Shown here piece after piece: positions 33,085-42,390 of a stretch of 64,000 nt of DNA. The stretch's first letter is position 1. Each line of letters opens with the position of its first letter. The notes under the pieces were generated by a model. That model was not told the DNA's origin and searched no databases. It saw only the letters and a list, made by a program, of their open reading frames with translations. The position numbers and the translations under genes were made by a program. The DNA is from Teratosphaeria epicoccoides. Lineage: Eukaryota; Ascomycota; Dothideomycetes; Mycosphaerellales; Teratosphaeriaceae. The stretch lies in assembly GCA_021401465.1 (NCBI GenBank), contig JADDMT010000002.1:558001-622000 (forward strand). The letters are read 5' to 3'.

Positions 33085-34583
33085 TTAGGCCTCCTCCACG
33101 TCCCAAACGACCACTCTTCGATCAAACCCTCCGCTAACCAACACCTCGTTATCACTCACCATCCCAGCACAAATACACCTTACCTTACTCCCTGTCTCAT
33201 GCCCGCCCTCTTTCAGCGTCTGTACTACCCTCCCACTTATCGCTTCCAAACCCCTGACCACCCCATCATCTCCATTCACCCACACGCCCGATCCATCCGG
33301 TCTCCAAGCAACAGCGGGAGTCGAGTAAGGCGTCTGCGGCGAAAAAGTATTCGCATGTATCATGATCGCAGCATCTTCGCGTTCCGCGACAGCCAGTGCT
33401 GCGCGGGACTGGTCAAGCTGCGTCTCTGCTACAGTGTGGGAGATTGGGTCGTAGGGTGGTATGAGCATTCGCACGATCAGGAGCTTCATGTGTGGTACGC
33501 TGCTGGTTCCTACGGCTACGAGTGTCGGGTCGACGGGCGAGATGGCGAGACTTGAGGGCGTGAAGGCTACCCAGGCGTTTGAGTGAGGGGCCAGGTTCTG
33601 TGTTCCGAGTAGGCGTGGGGTTGCGTCGACGGTGTAGTAGAAGATGTGGTTGGAGTCTGTTCGGCTGAGGAGGAGGATGGGTTTCCCGCTCTGGGGGTGC
33701 TGGAGGAAGAGGAGGGATTCTGGTTTCGTTGGGAGGGAGATGGTGGCAATGGGCTCTCCAAGACTAAGAGAAGCCGGCGATTCTGAGGTTGTAGGACGAT
33801 AGATATGGATCTTGTTGTCCCAACCGGCTGTTGCGATCAAAGCACCGTCATTTACCGCGTTCTCGTAGACCACGACCTTGACGACATACTTGTTGTGATC
33901 TTTGCGCTTGTCGATGAGTGTCGCATTCGAAAAATCACTGGCGACTAATTGTCCGGACATAGAGACAGTAAGGAGATACCGCTGTCCGAGCATTGCAGTC
34001 GACAGTATCGGGGAGTCCTGAAGACCAGAATATGAGGCCTTGAGGGCACGTGTACTCGCATTTAGGATATGTAGTCGTCTGTCGGCCGTCGTAATGATCA
34101 GGATCTGCTCTTCTGAGTCTCCAATAACCTCGAAGGATGCACTCAGTATATTCGAGGTCCCAAGTTCTGGGTAAGTTGTCCCAATGCTGGGAGCTATTTA
34201 TTCGTCAGCATCACATTTGATGCCGAAAGTACCAACAAAACGTACACGACACCCTCCAGCCCTGCTGCCCGTCACCATCATTGCCACCAGTCCCTAACTT
34301 TTCAAATCGTACGCTAAGATCGTAGGTCCTCTTCTCCTCCAACAACGTCTCAAGCGTCAGATCGTCCTTGCCACCTGAGGCACCAACATCAAGTGGCAGT
34401 CCTGCCTCGGACACGAAAGCGTTGTAAGACTAATACACCAGAGCTGTCAGTCCTCGGCTACGTCAGTCAATGTAGTGAAGATCGTATGCCCAAGGAAGGA
34501 GCGCATCAGTAGCGCACCTCGGTATAGTTGTTGGCTTTCAAGAAGCGCGCTACAATGATGGCGGGCGAGTCTGCGGCCGGCAT
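33085..34583 (-). CDS. LisH-domain WD40-repeat protein (uncharacterised)
   Basis: 452 residues from exons 34583-34518, 34429-34246 and 34193-33085 (introns GTGCGC..TATTAG and GTACGT..AAATAG). The N-terminus SPAIIVARFLKANNYTE-SYNAFVSEAG is a LisH motif, a dimerisation element common in propeller and ubiquitin-ligase adaptor proteins. The rest is a beta-propeller with blades such as RRLHILNASTRALKASYSG, ATAGWDNKIHIY, DDGVVRGLEAISGRVVQTL and a terminal SGGFDRRVVVWDVEEA. No other domain is seen. I cannot assign it to a named complex. Start chosen because exon 1 supplies the first half of LisH. Confidence 0.78.
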
Positions 34584-34872
34584 GTTTGGTGATGAGGTCT
34601 GCAACAACTTAGAATATTGAGGAAATGATGAGACATGTTATCGGTCAGCGCTTGTGGAAGTGTACGAAGAAGCTTTTGCTGTGGCGAATCTGCCCCGAGA
34701 TTGACCCGGCACATAGCACTTGGGACGTGCTTGAGATGGGAGGGCAGGACACAACGGCTTGATTTTCAGGGAGATGCGACGAGAGCCCGCCTCCGAAGGA
34801 TGTCGGACAAGATCAGCAGAGAGATGGTTACGAGCACACCTCACAAGTCCAGTAACATCGAGCCCAAGGCCC

Positions 34873-35828
34873 TTACAAGAAACCAGGCGCCTTCCCACTC
34901 CCATCCCAAACCTTCCACATGCTCTCAAAACACGCCACCACACTCTGCGGTAAATCACCACCTTCACAAGCCTTCAAATTCTCCTCCATCTGCTGCAGAC
35001 TAGACGCCCCCAGAATCACACCATCCCGCTCTCCCAACGCCGAATGCCGCATGATCCATCTCAACGTCGCCTCTTTCATTCCCACGCCCTCCTTCGCGCA
35101 AGCCTCCGAAAGCTTCTCGTGGAGCGGCACGGACACCTCGTTCACAAACATGCTTTTGAATACGGGCATGGCGTCCATGCGACTGCCGCTCTCTGCTGTT
35201 GCCTCCAAGGCCTCGGTTGATCTTGAGAAGAACCCGCCCCCGAGAGGCGAGTAGGCGTAGAAGACCATGTTCAGTTCACGCAAGAGAGGGAAAAGTGCAA
35301 TTTCTAGGGTGCGCATGAGCGGGTTGTACATTCCTTGGTACACTGTCGGCACAATCCATCCGTTCTTACTGCAAATGGCGTGGATCTCCTTCACCTCGTC
35401 CAGCCTATAATTCGAAACGCCGAATCTCTCAATTTTGCCCTGGATATGGAGGTCATGCATTGCACGGCAGGAATCTTCAAGTGGTGTCTTTCGATCTGGT
35501 CCATGGAAGTAGTATAGGTCGATCTTGTCTTGCTTCAGGGGAGGGCTTTTAGGCTTGCCTCGCAGTTCTCTACAATCTTTTCGTAACTCAAGCTGCTACC
35601 GCTGAATCCTGGGGCTTTCGTCGCGATGCTGAAGTCCTTCTTCGCATCAGGTATGCTGCCGAGGTCTTCCTCGCTTCGTTCACCGTTGTACACGCGAGCA
35701 GTGTCAATTTGATGGACCTTGTGCTTCTTGAGGAGCTGCAGGACGGGCTGTAGACCAATGCTTCCAGACATCGAGGCCGAGCCTGAAGCCACGGATCCGC
35801 CCATCAGGCCGGCTACTATCTTGGGCAT
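34873..35828 (-). CDS. Aldo-keto reductase (AKR7/aflatoxin-aldehyde-reductase type) with apparent frameshift
   Basis: Starts at 35828 (MPKIVAGLMGGS). The catalytic tetrad is visible: Asp and Tyr in QIDTARVYNGERSEEDLG, Lys in SIATKAPG, His in LYYFHGPDR. Later come FGVSNYRLDEV, VPTVYQGMYNPLMR, FYAYSPLGGGFFS and ILGASSLQQMEENL, all normal for the AKR7 group, which reduces aldehydes such as succinic semialdehyde with NADPH. Length would be ~320 residues, as usual. At about 35537-35546 (ggggaggg on the + strand) the frame breaks: EASLKALP is followed by a stop, while KQDKIDLYYFHG continues in another frame. No intron fits. One missing base in the G-run explains it, so a sequencing error is as likely as a pseudogene. 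Confidence 0.72.
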
Positions 35829-36466
35829 TGTGGTTTGAGAAGTCGCAACCGTTGAGAACAATTGTGTTGCTGATATATGGTGTGGACGCAGTGAAGAAAG
35901 CAATTCAGTCGACTTCAGGCTTGGCGCGATAGTAAGCAACGGCTACTTTGTCGGGCATTCCGCCGATCTAGTGGGGTCAGCGAGCTGAAGTCAAGCCTGC
36001 GCGTGGGCGGCGTGGCGCAAGGAGCTCGTCTCGTCCAAGCTTTGATAAAACGAAGGCGAAGGATGACCGGCGTATTTCTCATCATACACGCCTGCAGTTT
36101 CGAGACCCACAGGGGAACGCTCACCTCGAAGAGACGCGCTCGCAAGCTCGCTCTTCGGGCTCTATTCGTGTCGCTCGCGAGAAGAAATGGGTTTCTGCCT
36201 CTAAGCGCTCGCCGCGGGGGCAGGCGTGATGTAGAGTATTACATAAGGGTCGGAATATCGACCGACTGGGGATTCTGCGTTTGTCCAGAGCCATTCTGCG
36301 TTGTGGTCCAAGCCGCCGAGAGCGTGCACGTAGAGCAGCAATCGCGCATGCGACCACTTCGAAGCTGCAGCGTCGCGCGACTGTCGGAGCATGTAGTGTG
36401 TCGAGTTCAAATCCACCGCTTGTTCAATATGTCGCCCATCGCATACCCAACGCGCGACGTGACAGC
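35829..36466. other. Intergenic, ~640 bases
   Basis: Upstream of the aldo-keto reductase and downstream of the next leftward gene. No supported gene. Frames here are rich in Arg/Ser and look like chance. Confidence 0.45.
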
Positions 36467-37462
36467 TCACTGCTTGCTGTCCCATCCCCAAGCCCTCTTG
36501 ATTGTGTCGCCAACAGTCTCCTTCCCTCTCTCCCTGCGATCCGCCCGACTTTCGGATTCTGCCTTCAGTCTCTCATTGTACTTCTCATGAAAGTCCATAT
36601 GCGCCCTCGACTCGGCAGCAATCAACTGCAGCTCCAGCTCCTTCTCCAGCTCACTCATACCCTCAATCTTCTTGAGAATTGCCTCTCGCTTCTCTGGCGC
36701 GTATGAGGCCAAGCTGCCGGTCTGACCCATCTCGAGCGCCTTCTTCCTGTTCCGCGCAAAAGCCGAGTCTTCACCAAGGGCAGCCGTGGCTGCTGAGGCA
36801 TCGATGAGAGGAGGCAGCCGAGGCGTTGGAAGACCTTCCTTCTCAGCTTCTTCGGCGATTCGTTCACGCTCGAGCATGCGGTGGTAGAGGGTGTCGGCGT
36901 GCATCTGTATCTTTTCGTCCTCTTCCTCGCTTCGCACAAAACTCAGGTAGCCCAAGGCTTTGAGAAAACGACTTTGCATGGTGTAGCATCTGTTGAACTG
37001 TCTCGTCGGCCCGCGGCACATATTCAGTCTGTCGCTCCAGCTGCCATTCTCCCAACAGTCGCGCTCAGCCATTTGTTCCATCACGCAATTCTCCATTGCT
37101 GCTCGGCCAATTGCTGCCCTGCGATCATTGAAGGCCTCGACAACATCTCGCATTCGATCCTGGTCGGTCTTGCCCACAGCCTCGATCTCAGCTTGAGGCC
37201 GGTAGTTCTTCCAGAGGTGGGCGTAGCGACCATCTTGGAATTGCGATTCTGGTGGCACTACTGGCTTCTCCGGCGCATCTCGTTGAGGACCTTCAAAGCC
37301 AAACTGTGATCGGTATGTGCTGGAGGGTTGCTGTGGTACTGTTGGTGCACCATCCTGCCTTTGATGCGATTCGTGGTCTAGAAACTCTCTCAATGACGGG
37401 TCTAGCCTGCTGTACGCATCCTCGCCGTCGGTCGGTGTCTTCCTGCCCCAGAACCAGCCCAT
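36467..37462 (-). CDS. Conserved-looking Cys-containing helical protein, function unknown
   Basis: 331 residues from the ATG at 37462 (MGWFWGRKTPTDGED). The frame stays open for 100 codons upstream, but that part looks unlike coding sequence and MGWFWG is a natural start. A disordered Pro/Gln-rich region leads to WKNYRPQAEIEA. Then comes a helical block with four cysteines, NCVMEQMAERDCWENGSWSD, RLNMCRGPTRQFNRCYTMQS, which recalls CHCH-like twin-cysteine proteins of the mitochondrial intermembrane space, although the spacing is not CX9C. The C-terminal half is a long charged helix (KREAILKKIEGMSELEKELE LQLIAAESRAHMDFHEKYNERL). It may be a mitochondrial or membrane-associated coiled-coil protein (inference). 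Confidence 0.65.
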   Translation of the reverse strand: MGWFWGRKTPTDGEDAYSRLDPSLREFLDHESHQRQDGAPTVPQQPSSTYRSQFGFEGPQRDAPEKPVVPPESQFQDGRYAHLWKNYRPQAEIEAVGKTDQDRMRDVVEAFNDRRAAIGRAAMENCVMEQMAERDCWENGSWSDRLNMCRGPTRQFNRCYTMQSRFLKALGYLSFVRSEEEDEKIQMHADTLYHRMLERERIAEEAEKEGLPTPRLPPLIDASAATAALGEDSAFARNRKKALEMGQTGSLASYAPEKREAILKKIEGMSELEKELELQLIAAESRAHMDFHEKYNERLKAESESRADRRERGKETVGDTIKRAWGWDSKQ

Positions 37463-38249
37463 GTCTAGTACAACTGCCTCATTCGGATGCACAAGCAATA
37501 CCTCTAAGCAGATTATCTCGATCAAGAAAGGTACCCACGGAGCTCGGCCTGGGCCGTCCGGAAGATATAGCTCAGTATCAAACCTTTCTCCTACACATTC
37601 GGGGTACATCTTGCGTTCTCTCATCATCCGCTTCATTAGATAAGTGGGAGCTCGACAACAACTCAGTCTAGCGCACTGATCAATGCATTTCCTGGACCCA
37701 CGACATCGCTCCACACTCACTGACCTACCACATGCACAAATGCGACCCGGTATGCTTCCCACGATCTTGGACTGCGCTCGAAAGCATTCCTTCTAGCGTC
37801 ATGTGCCGCGCATCGAGTAGAATCTCAGCTCACTCCCCATCTGTCAAGATGCTCTTATCATTCACGGGCGATTCTGGTCGTGTATACACAGATCGCTAGA
37901 TGTTGAGACGGCACCCTCAGGACAGCAGATTCGACATTTACACGTCAGGTCTACTCCTCACAAGTATCATCGAATGCGAGCTTGTTTGCTGTCGTCGTTC
38001 ATATGATGCGAGGAAAGCCTGCAAATCGAGCCTGGCCGCCGCCGTCACAATGTCGCTCATATCTCTAACAAACGTCCACTTCCCATTTTCGAACACAGAC
38101 ACCGACAAAATGCCTCTCGAACTTATCAAAAGCTTGAAGATTGTGGCCACATGAACTCACGGTCGCGATATAAAATACGAACAGGAGACTTTATCTCAAA
38201 AACGCCATCTGTCGTCTCCAGAGGTTCAGAAGAGTTTCGTGAGAAGCGA

Positions 38250-38451
38250 TGGAGAAGGCCGAGATACTACTTGGCGCCATCGCAGCTGTCACGGCGTAAG
38301 TGCAGATTAACAGGGTTTGTGCGATGAATGCTGATTGCCTGCGCAGAGAGATATTGCATCATTCTACTCTGGAGCTGCGATTTTCCTCGCGATACGGGCT
38401 TGGTCGGATGAGTGTGAGGCGTTGCATTGTCCCGGCCGTCCCGCAAGGTGA
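38250..38451 (+). CDS. Possible small membrane protein, two exons
   Basis: ATG at 38250, exon 38250-38296, GTAAGT donor, then exon 38349-38451 using the second of two close AG acceptors. This gives 49 residues with two hydrophobic stretches (LLGAIAAVTADIASFYSGAA and IFLAIRAW) and a Cys-containing tail. The other acceptor, at 38346, gives a polar, unlikely product. No homologue is recognised. The choice of splice site is the weak point. Confidence 0.3.
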
Positions 38452-38633
38452 TCATCCAGGCCACCAAGACGTGCGCAGCAAAGCTGGTGTCGGCACCCTC
38501 GCCGCAGGGACTTGACGTCTAAAGGATATAAACCACCATGATCGCTTCTTTTATTCACATTTACTGCACAATCTCCACCAAGTGTCCGGACATCACCAAA
38601 ACTTCCAACAACCACAGACGAAGAACAACCACC

Positions 38634-39036
38634 ATGAAACTCGACGCGCCTCTCCTCACTCTCTTCGCCCTCTTCATCGGCGCTACCCAGGGAGAAGACA
38701 CCTGGGTATGTCCAGCAGCTCCCTCACGTCCCCCAGACCTTCCCCGACTCGTCGGCGCTTTCCGCTGACATGTATACCGCTAGAACTGCTTTTTCGGTGA
38801 CGACGGATTAGGCAGATGTCAGAAAGGTGCGGATGCGGGTACCAAGCAGTTGTGTAGATTGGTGAGCTACTCTGTGTGTCCCGGTAGGGCAATGTGGACC
38901 TTGACTGATGAACGTTTGATAGCATTACCCTTGCGCAGGGCCCCAAAACGGATGTTGGCCGTTTGCGGAACAGGCCAGGGGGAGTGATGAGTGGTTTGCT
39001 AATTGTGGGCCGTATGTGGCGAATCCTATTCCATGA
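38634..39036 (+). CDS. Small secreted six-cysteine protein (effector-like)
   Basis: 87 residues from exons 38634-38705, 38784-38861 and 38923-39036. Both introns are phase 0 (GTATGT..CGCTAG and GTGAGC..TGATAG). Exon 1 is almost exactly a signal peptide (MKLDAPLLTLFALFIGATQG). The mature ~67 residues contain six cysteines, in NCFF, GRCQ, LCRL, YPCAG, NGCWPF and ANCGP, enough for three disulfides. Each mature-domain exon carries three. Size, signal peptide and even Cys count are those of fungal apoplastic effectors or antimicrobial proteins, but I recognise no specific family. It ends NPIP. It lies just left of a repeat-rich segment, a common setting for such genes. Confidence 0.65.
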
Positions 39037-39383
39037 GAATGGTCCTACGTATGCACTGAGGCTGGGGAAAGGACGCGGTTTCGGGAGCGTGCTGGGACTC
39101 TCCTCATCTTTCTACATTTCTGCTCGCCCGCTAGATACTCCAATATCCCAGCTTGCACAGCAGTCGTAGACGCTACAGCAGCAGCCCATGGCAGCTGACC
39201 TTGATCTGGGCCGAGATCCGCAAGAATTCACGAGTCAAAGTCACACTGTCAACGATCCACTTCAACCCGACTCACGATCAATCTGACGACAAAATCCAGC
39301 CAAAGCCAGGTCCACCCTGAGACCTCTGTTGCCTTGACACAGTTCCAACTCTCGGGCAGGCTGCTAGGGGCGATTGGTGTACG

Positions 39384-39602
39384 CTAAGCACAGCCACGTT
39401 GCTGCATCAGCAACAGAGATCCTCGTAAATTGTACAGTCCTCCAGAGAGTAGCTGAGCGCTTACACGTCGACCGTGGGGCCTTCCGTAAGCAGCAGCGCA
39501 GTCAGAACCTCTGCCACCAAATCTTTCCCCCGGGTCGCCATAAGATGCAGTGACAAGTGTTACAGGCATGAGAAGCGTCGTAAGGATCTGAAGTGGTTGC
39601 AT
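39384..39602 (-). CDS. Possible small secreted protein
   Basis: ATG at 39602 gives MQPLQILTTLLMPVTLVTAS, a plausible signal peptide, followed by a short Gly/Arg-rich sequence with Cys residues, ending at 39384 (RGCA). The frame also opens 10 codons earlier with a basic start. A GTGTAAGC donor-like site lies inside, so the 3' part may be wrong. No homologue known. Confidence 0.3.
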   Translation of the reverse strand: MQPLQILTTLLMPVTLVTASYGDPGERFGGRGSDCAAAYGRPHGRRVSAQLLSGGLYNLRGSLLLMQQRGCA

Positions 39603-39639
39603 GATTGGACGAGTCTTTTTGGGTCGATTCATCCATCTA

Positions 39640-40335
39640 CTTGGCGGTTCCGGTTCGGATCCGGGCCAAGATCTAACCGGGAGTGTATCGATGTGCAGTG
39701 GATGGATCAGATCACAGTTTATGCAGGACTCACAGAGCTCCGCCGCCCTTATACTTCGTTGAACATGCGAGGCGTCAAATTTAGGCTAGAATCGTCAAAT
39801 TTAGGCTATAGCGTGCCGTTAGACGACTACCAATAGTCCTTCGACATCACAGGGGTCGTTCGCTCCAACAGCGAGTCTTCTACAGAAGGAACTCCCTGGA
39901 TAGGTCAAACCGGGCCCTTGACCCAGATCCATCCATCCACTGCATCGGATCGGATCTGAGGGTAGAAACCGATCCGATTTGTCCACCAAGACCGTTGTGC
40001 TTACAGGCAGCGCTTGCAGTGTCGGGTGCCGCGATTTTCATGCGTGGTGGTGGTAAGGTGATTACCGATCACAGTCGGGGCATGAGGAATGATGAGTGAG
40101 ACCACTATGCTTCTTTAGAGCATGCCCATCATCCTCGGAATCCATGGATGGCTTCAACGATTGTCTTAGCATACGCTGCCGGCCAAGATCTTTGGCCTTG
40201 GTCTTCTGGCAAGATCTCGGTTGAATACAGTGTTTCAGCTCTTGGTCTAGGTAGGCTCTTCGGCGTCGTGCTTCCACGATCCAGGATCAGTGAACTCAGT
40301 GGATGATTCGGATCGGGTCTTGAGTAAAGAAACGA
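39640..40335. repeat. Degenerate GATCCGAT/CAGTGGATG interspersed repeat, partly inverted
   Basis: Three blocks share the words cagtggatgga and gatcggatc/ggatccg: about 39650-39712 (+), 39915-39992 (reverse orientation: ccatccactgcatcggatcggatc) and 40298-40352 (ctcagtggatgattcggatcggg). Between the first two lies a 17-bp direct repeat, tcaaatttaggcta, at 39775-39812. The arrangement looks like remnants of a small transposable element or its ends. No transposase frame is visible. Confidence 0.55.
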
Positions 40336-40723
40336 TCCCATCCAGTGGATGAATTGGAGCTTGCAGGCAGAGACGCTTCGATTCGTCCCAGATACAGCCG
40401 GCGATCCAAACTTCGTTTCCACACCCTACCCTAAAACCCATGTGCCATCCATGTACAAGCCATCCATGTGCAAGCCATCCAATGATGCCATTTGCATTGT
40501 CCGTCAGTGCAAGATTCTCCATACTGACTTGAGTTGTCAGAACTACGACTTGCCAGCAGATACGGCCCATCGAACGGGATCACAACACCGCCACCAGAAC
40601 CAACCGTAATACCATACAATAGGACTGACGCCAAAAACTGTCCGATGGGTCGAATATGTCGTCAATCAGTCGCCTATGCGATCCCGCAACAACGGTCGCC
40701 TTGATCGAACTGGTAATTGTTGA

Positions 40724-41176
40724 TTAGCCGGTCATGATCTCCAACACGTTAAGGCATAGCAGGTGACTCACGCAATTTTTGAAGCAAGCTTTAGCACGAT
40801 CTTCAGAAATCCTCACAATTACACAGATGTTGATACACGCCTTGGTCTGGTCACGACATGTAGTCTTGCATTTGTCAACTATTGGCTTGATCTTCGGATC
40901 AACGTCGTCTCTTTTCACAGCGTCGGCAGGGATATCGTTGGCCGCTAGATTTATACATCGGTTGTATGAAGCTTCAGCGACGAACATACAGGCTTGGTAG
41001 TATTGTCCAGTTGCGAGGCAGAGGAACCTTCTCACAGCTAAGGCAGCCGCGCATATTGTCTCAGTGAATTCGTCGTTATTTCGTTTGACCAGAGGACTAG
41101 TCGCAGCTGTATCAAGGAGTGCCGCTGTCGCGCCAGCAGCCAGTAGAGCAGTGGCGAGGAAGTATGTCGGACGCAT
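40724..41176 (-). CDS. Secreted Cys-rich protein with dibasic (Kex2-type) sites
   Basis: 150 residues from the ATG at 41176. The signal peptide is MRPTYFLATALLAAGATAA. A short pro-segment ends in PLVKR-NN, and a second dibasic site DAVKR-DD lies mid-protein (residue ~87), so Kex2 could release two chains. The body is helical with about ten cysteines: ETICAAALAVRRFLCLATGQ, YYQACMF, NRCINL, VDKCKTTCRDQTKACINICV, KACFKNC. A GTGAGT donor lies just after KNC near 40768, so the last ~15 residues may be replaced by a further exon. I recognise no family. Likely a secreted effector or surface protein (inference). Confidence 0.6.
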   Translation of the reverse strand: MRPTYFLATALLAAGATAALLDTAATSPLVKRNNDEFTETICAAALAVRRFLCLATGQYYQACMFVAEASYNRCINLAANDIPADAVKRDDVDPKIKPIVDKCKTTCRDQTKACINICVIVRISEDRAKACFKNCVSHLLCLNVLEIMTG

Positions 41177-42390
41177 CGTCTTGGAGAGGTCAATCGGCAG
41201 CAAGTGTGTGCAGGGAGGCTGAAGAACAGAGTACTTATGAGACAAAGCAGACTGTCAGCAGAGGCACACGCTGAAATATGTGAATCTCCACTATGTGTGT
41301 GTCTTTTGTTGAGGCCGGATGCCCCGGCTTGCGAAAGATTGAGGGTCTCTGCAACGATCAAGCTTGGAGGGATATTCTGCAACTTTTTTCAGCACGCCCT
41401 TGCGATCCGTCTTTCGCTCTGGAGGTCAAAGGCCACCCGCCAAGCTGCGGGTCTTGGCCGGCAACAGTCCACCTCCCATTGGTCTTGCTGAGCACCCTTG
41501 ATCACACCGTCATTGGCAGAGCCGGCCGAGACGGCGGCTGTGTAAAACCAGGAATCTGGATGTTCTTGCCCGGCCGGTGTTTTCGTGAGAATGATGCGGC
41601 ACACCCATGCCTAAATTGTACGGACCGTCCAATAAACCCTGAGGGACCGTTCATCTTAGCTATTTTACCTCACAATTCACACATCATTATTGTAGAAATT
41701 CCTTCAATTTTGGTTGAAACTTCAATGGTGATCGAAGAAGTCTACACGAGGGTGAAGGAATCATGCTTCTTGCGGTTAAGAGCGTATTCGCTAAGGGCTT
41801 AAGGAATTTGCTCGACGCGGGACCAGAAACATACTGAGGATGTAGCAGTATAGCCTAGATGGACGGTCCCTGGGGATTTGGTGGACGGCCCGTATACTTC
41901 AGGACACCCGTGCGGCATCCTTGCATCGGCTTGCTATTTTGCATCATTTATGTGACTGCCAATAGCCAAGGACTGCAGTCAAAGGGAGCTCACATGCTTG
42001 GCGCGGGGCGCGTGGCGTGAGGGGTATCCATTGTCCACTGTCTCGAAAGGACTTGCCGTCCATCGAAAGTCTTGCGACAACACCTCCATGCAGCGCAACT
42101 CATGACGATCTGGACTTCAGGTCGGTCTGTTCGGTGCAGTAGATCTGGTCCTCGTGCCTGGCAAGGGCGTACCTGGCATAAAGCAGGTTCATTGTTGGCA
42201 CCAATACATTGCAGCGAGCCGATCACGCGAGCATGACGCCGGGATCAGCTTCTCGATTCGATGCTTGAGAGGCATCTGCGTCGAGCCAAGAGCCACAGAA
42301 GGGCTCCAAGAAGCGTTCGATCGCCGGTCCGTGAAGGATCCATCTTTCGCACGCTCTTGGTTGTGTCCAATTGTAGCGCTCGAGTACCAA
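41177..42390. other. Intergenic, ~1.2 kb
   Basis: Upstream of the secreted Cys-rich gene and 3' of the S28 peptidase. No supported gene. AT-richer stretch at 41680-41740 without special structure. Confidence 0.45.

Noticed and set aside
37463..37762. Extension of the Cys-containing protein upstream of 37462
   Set aside because: Open by chance; composition changes sharply and MGWFWG is a natural N-terminus.
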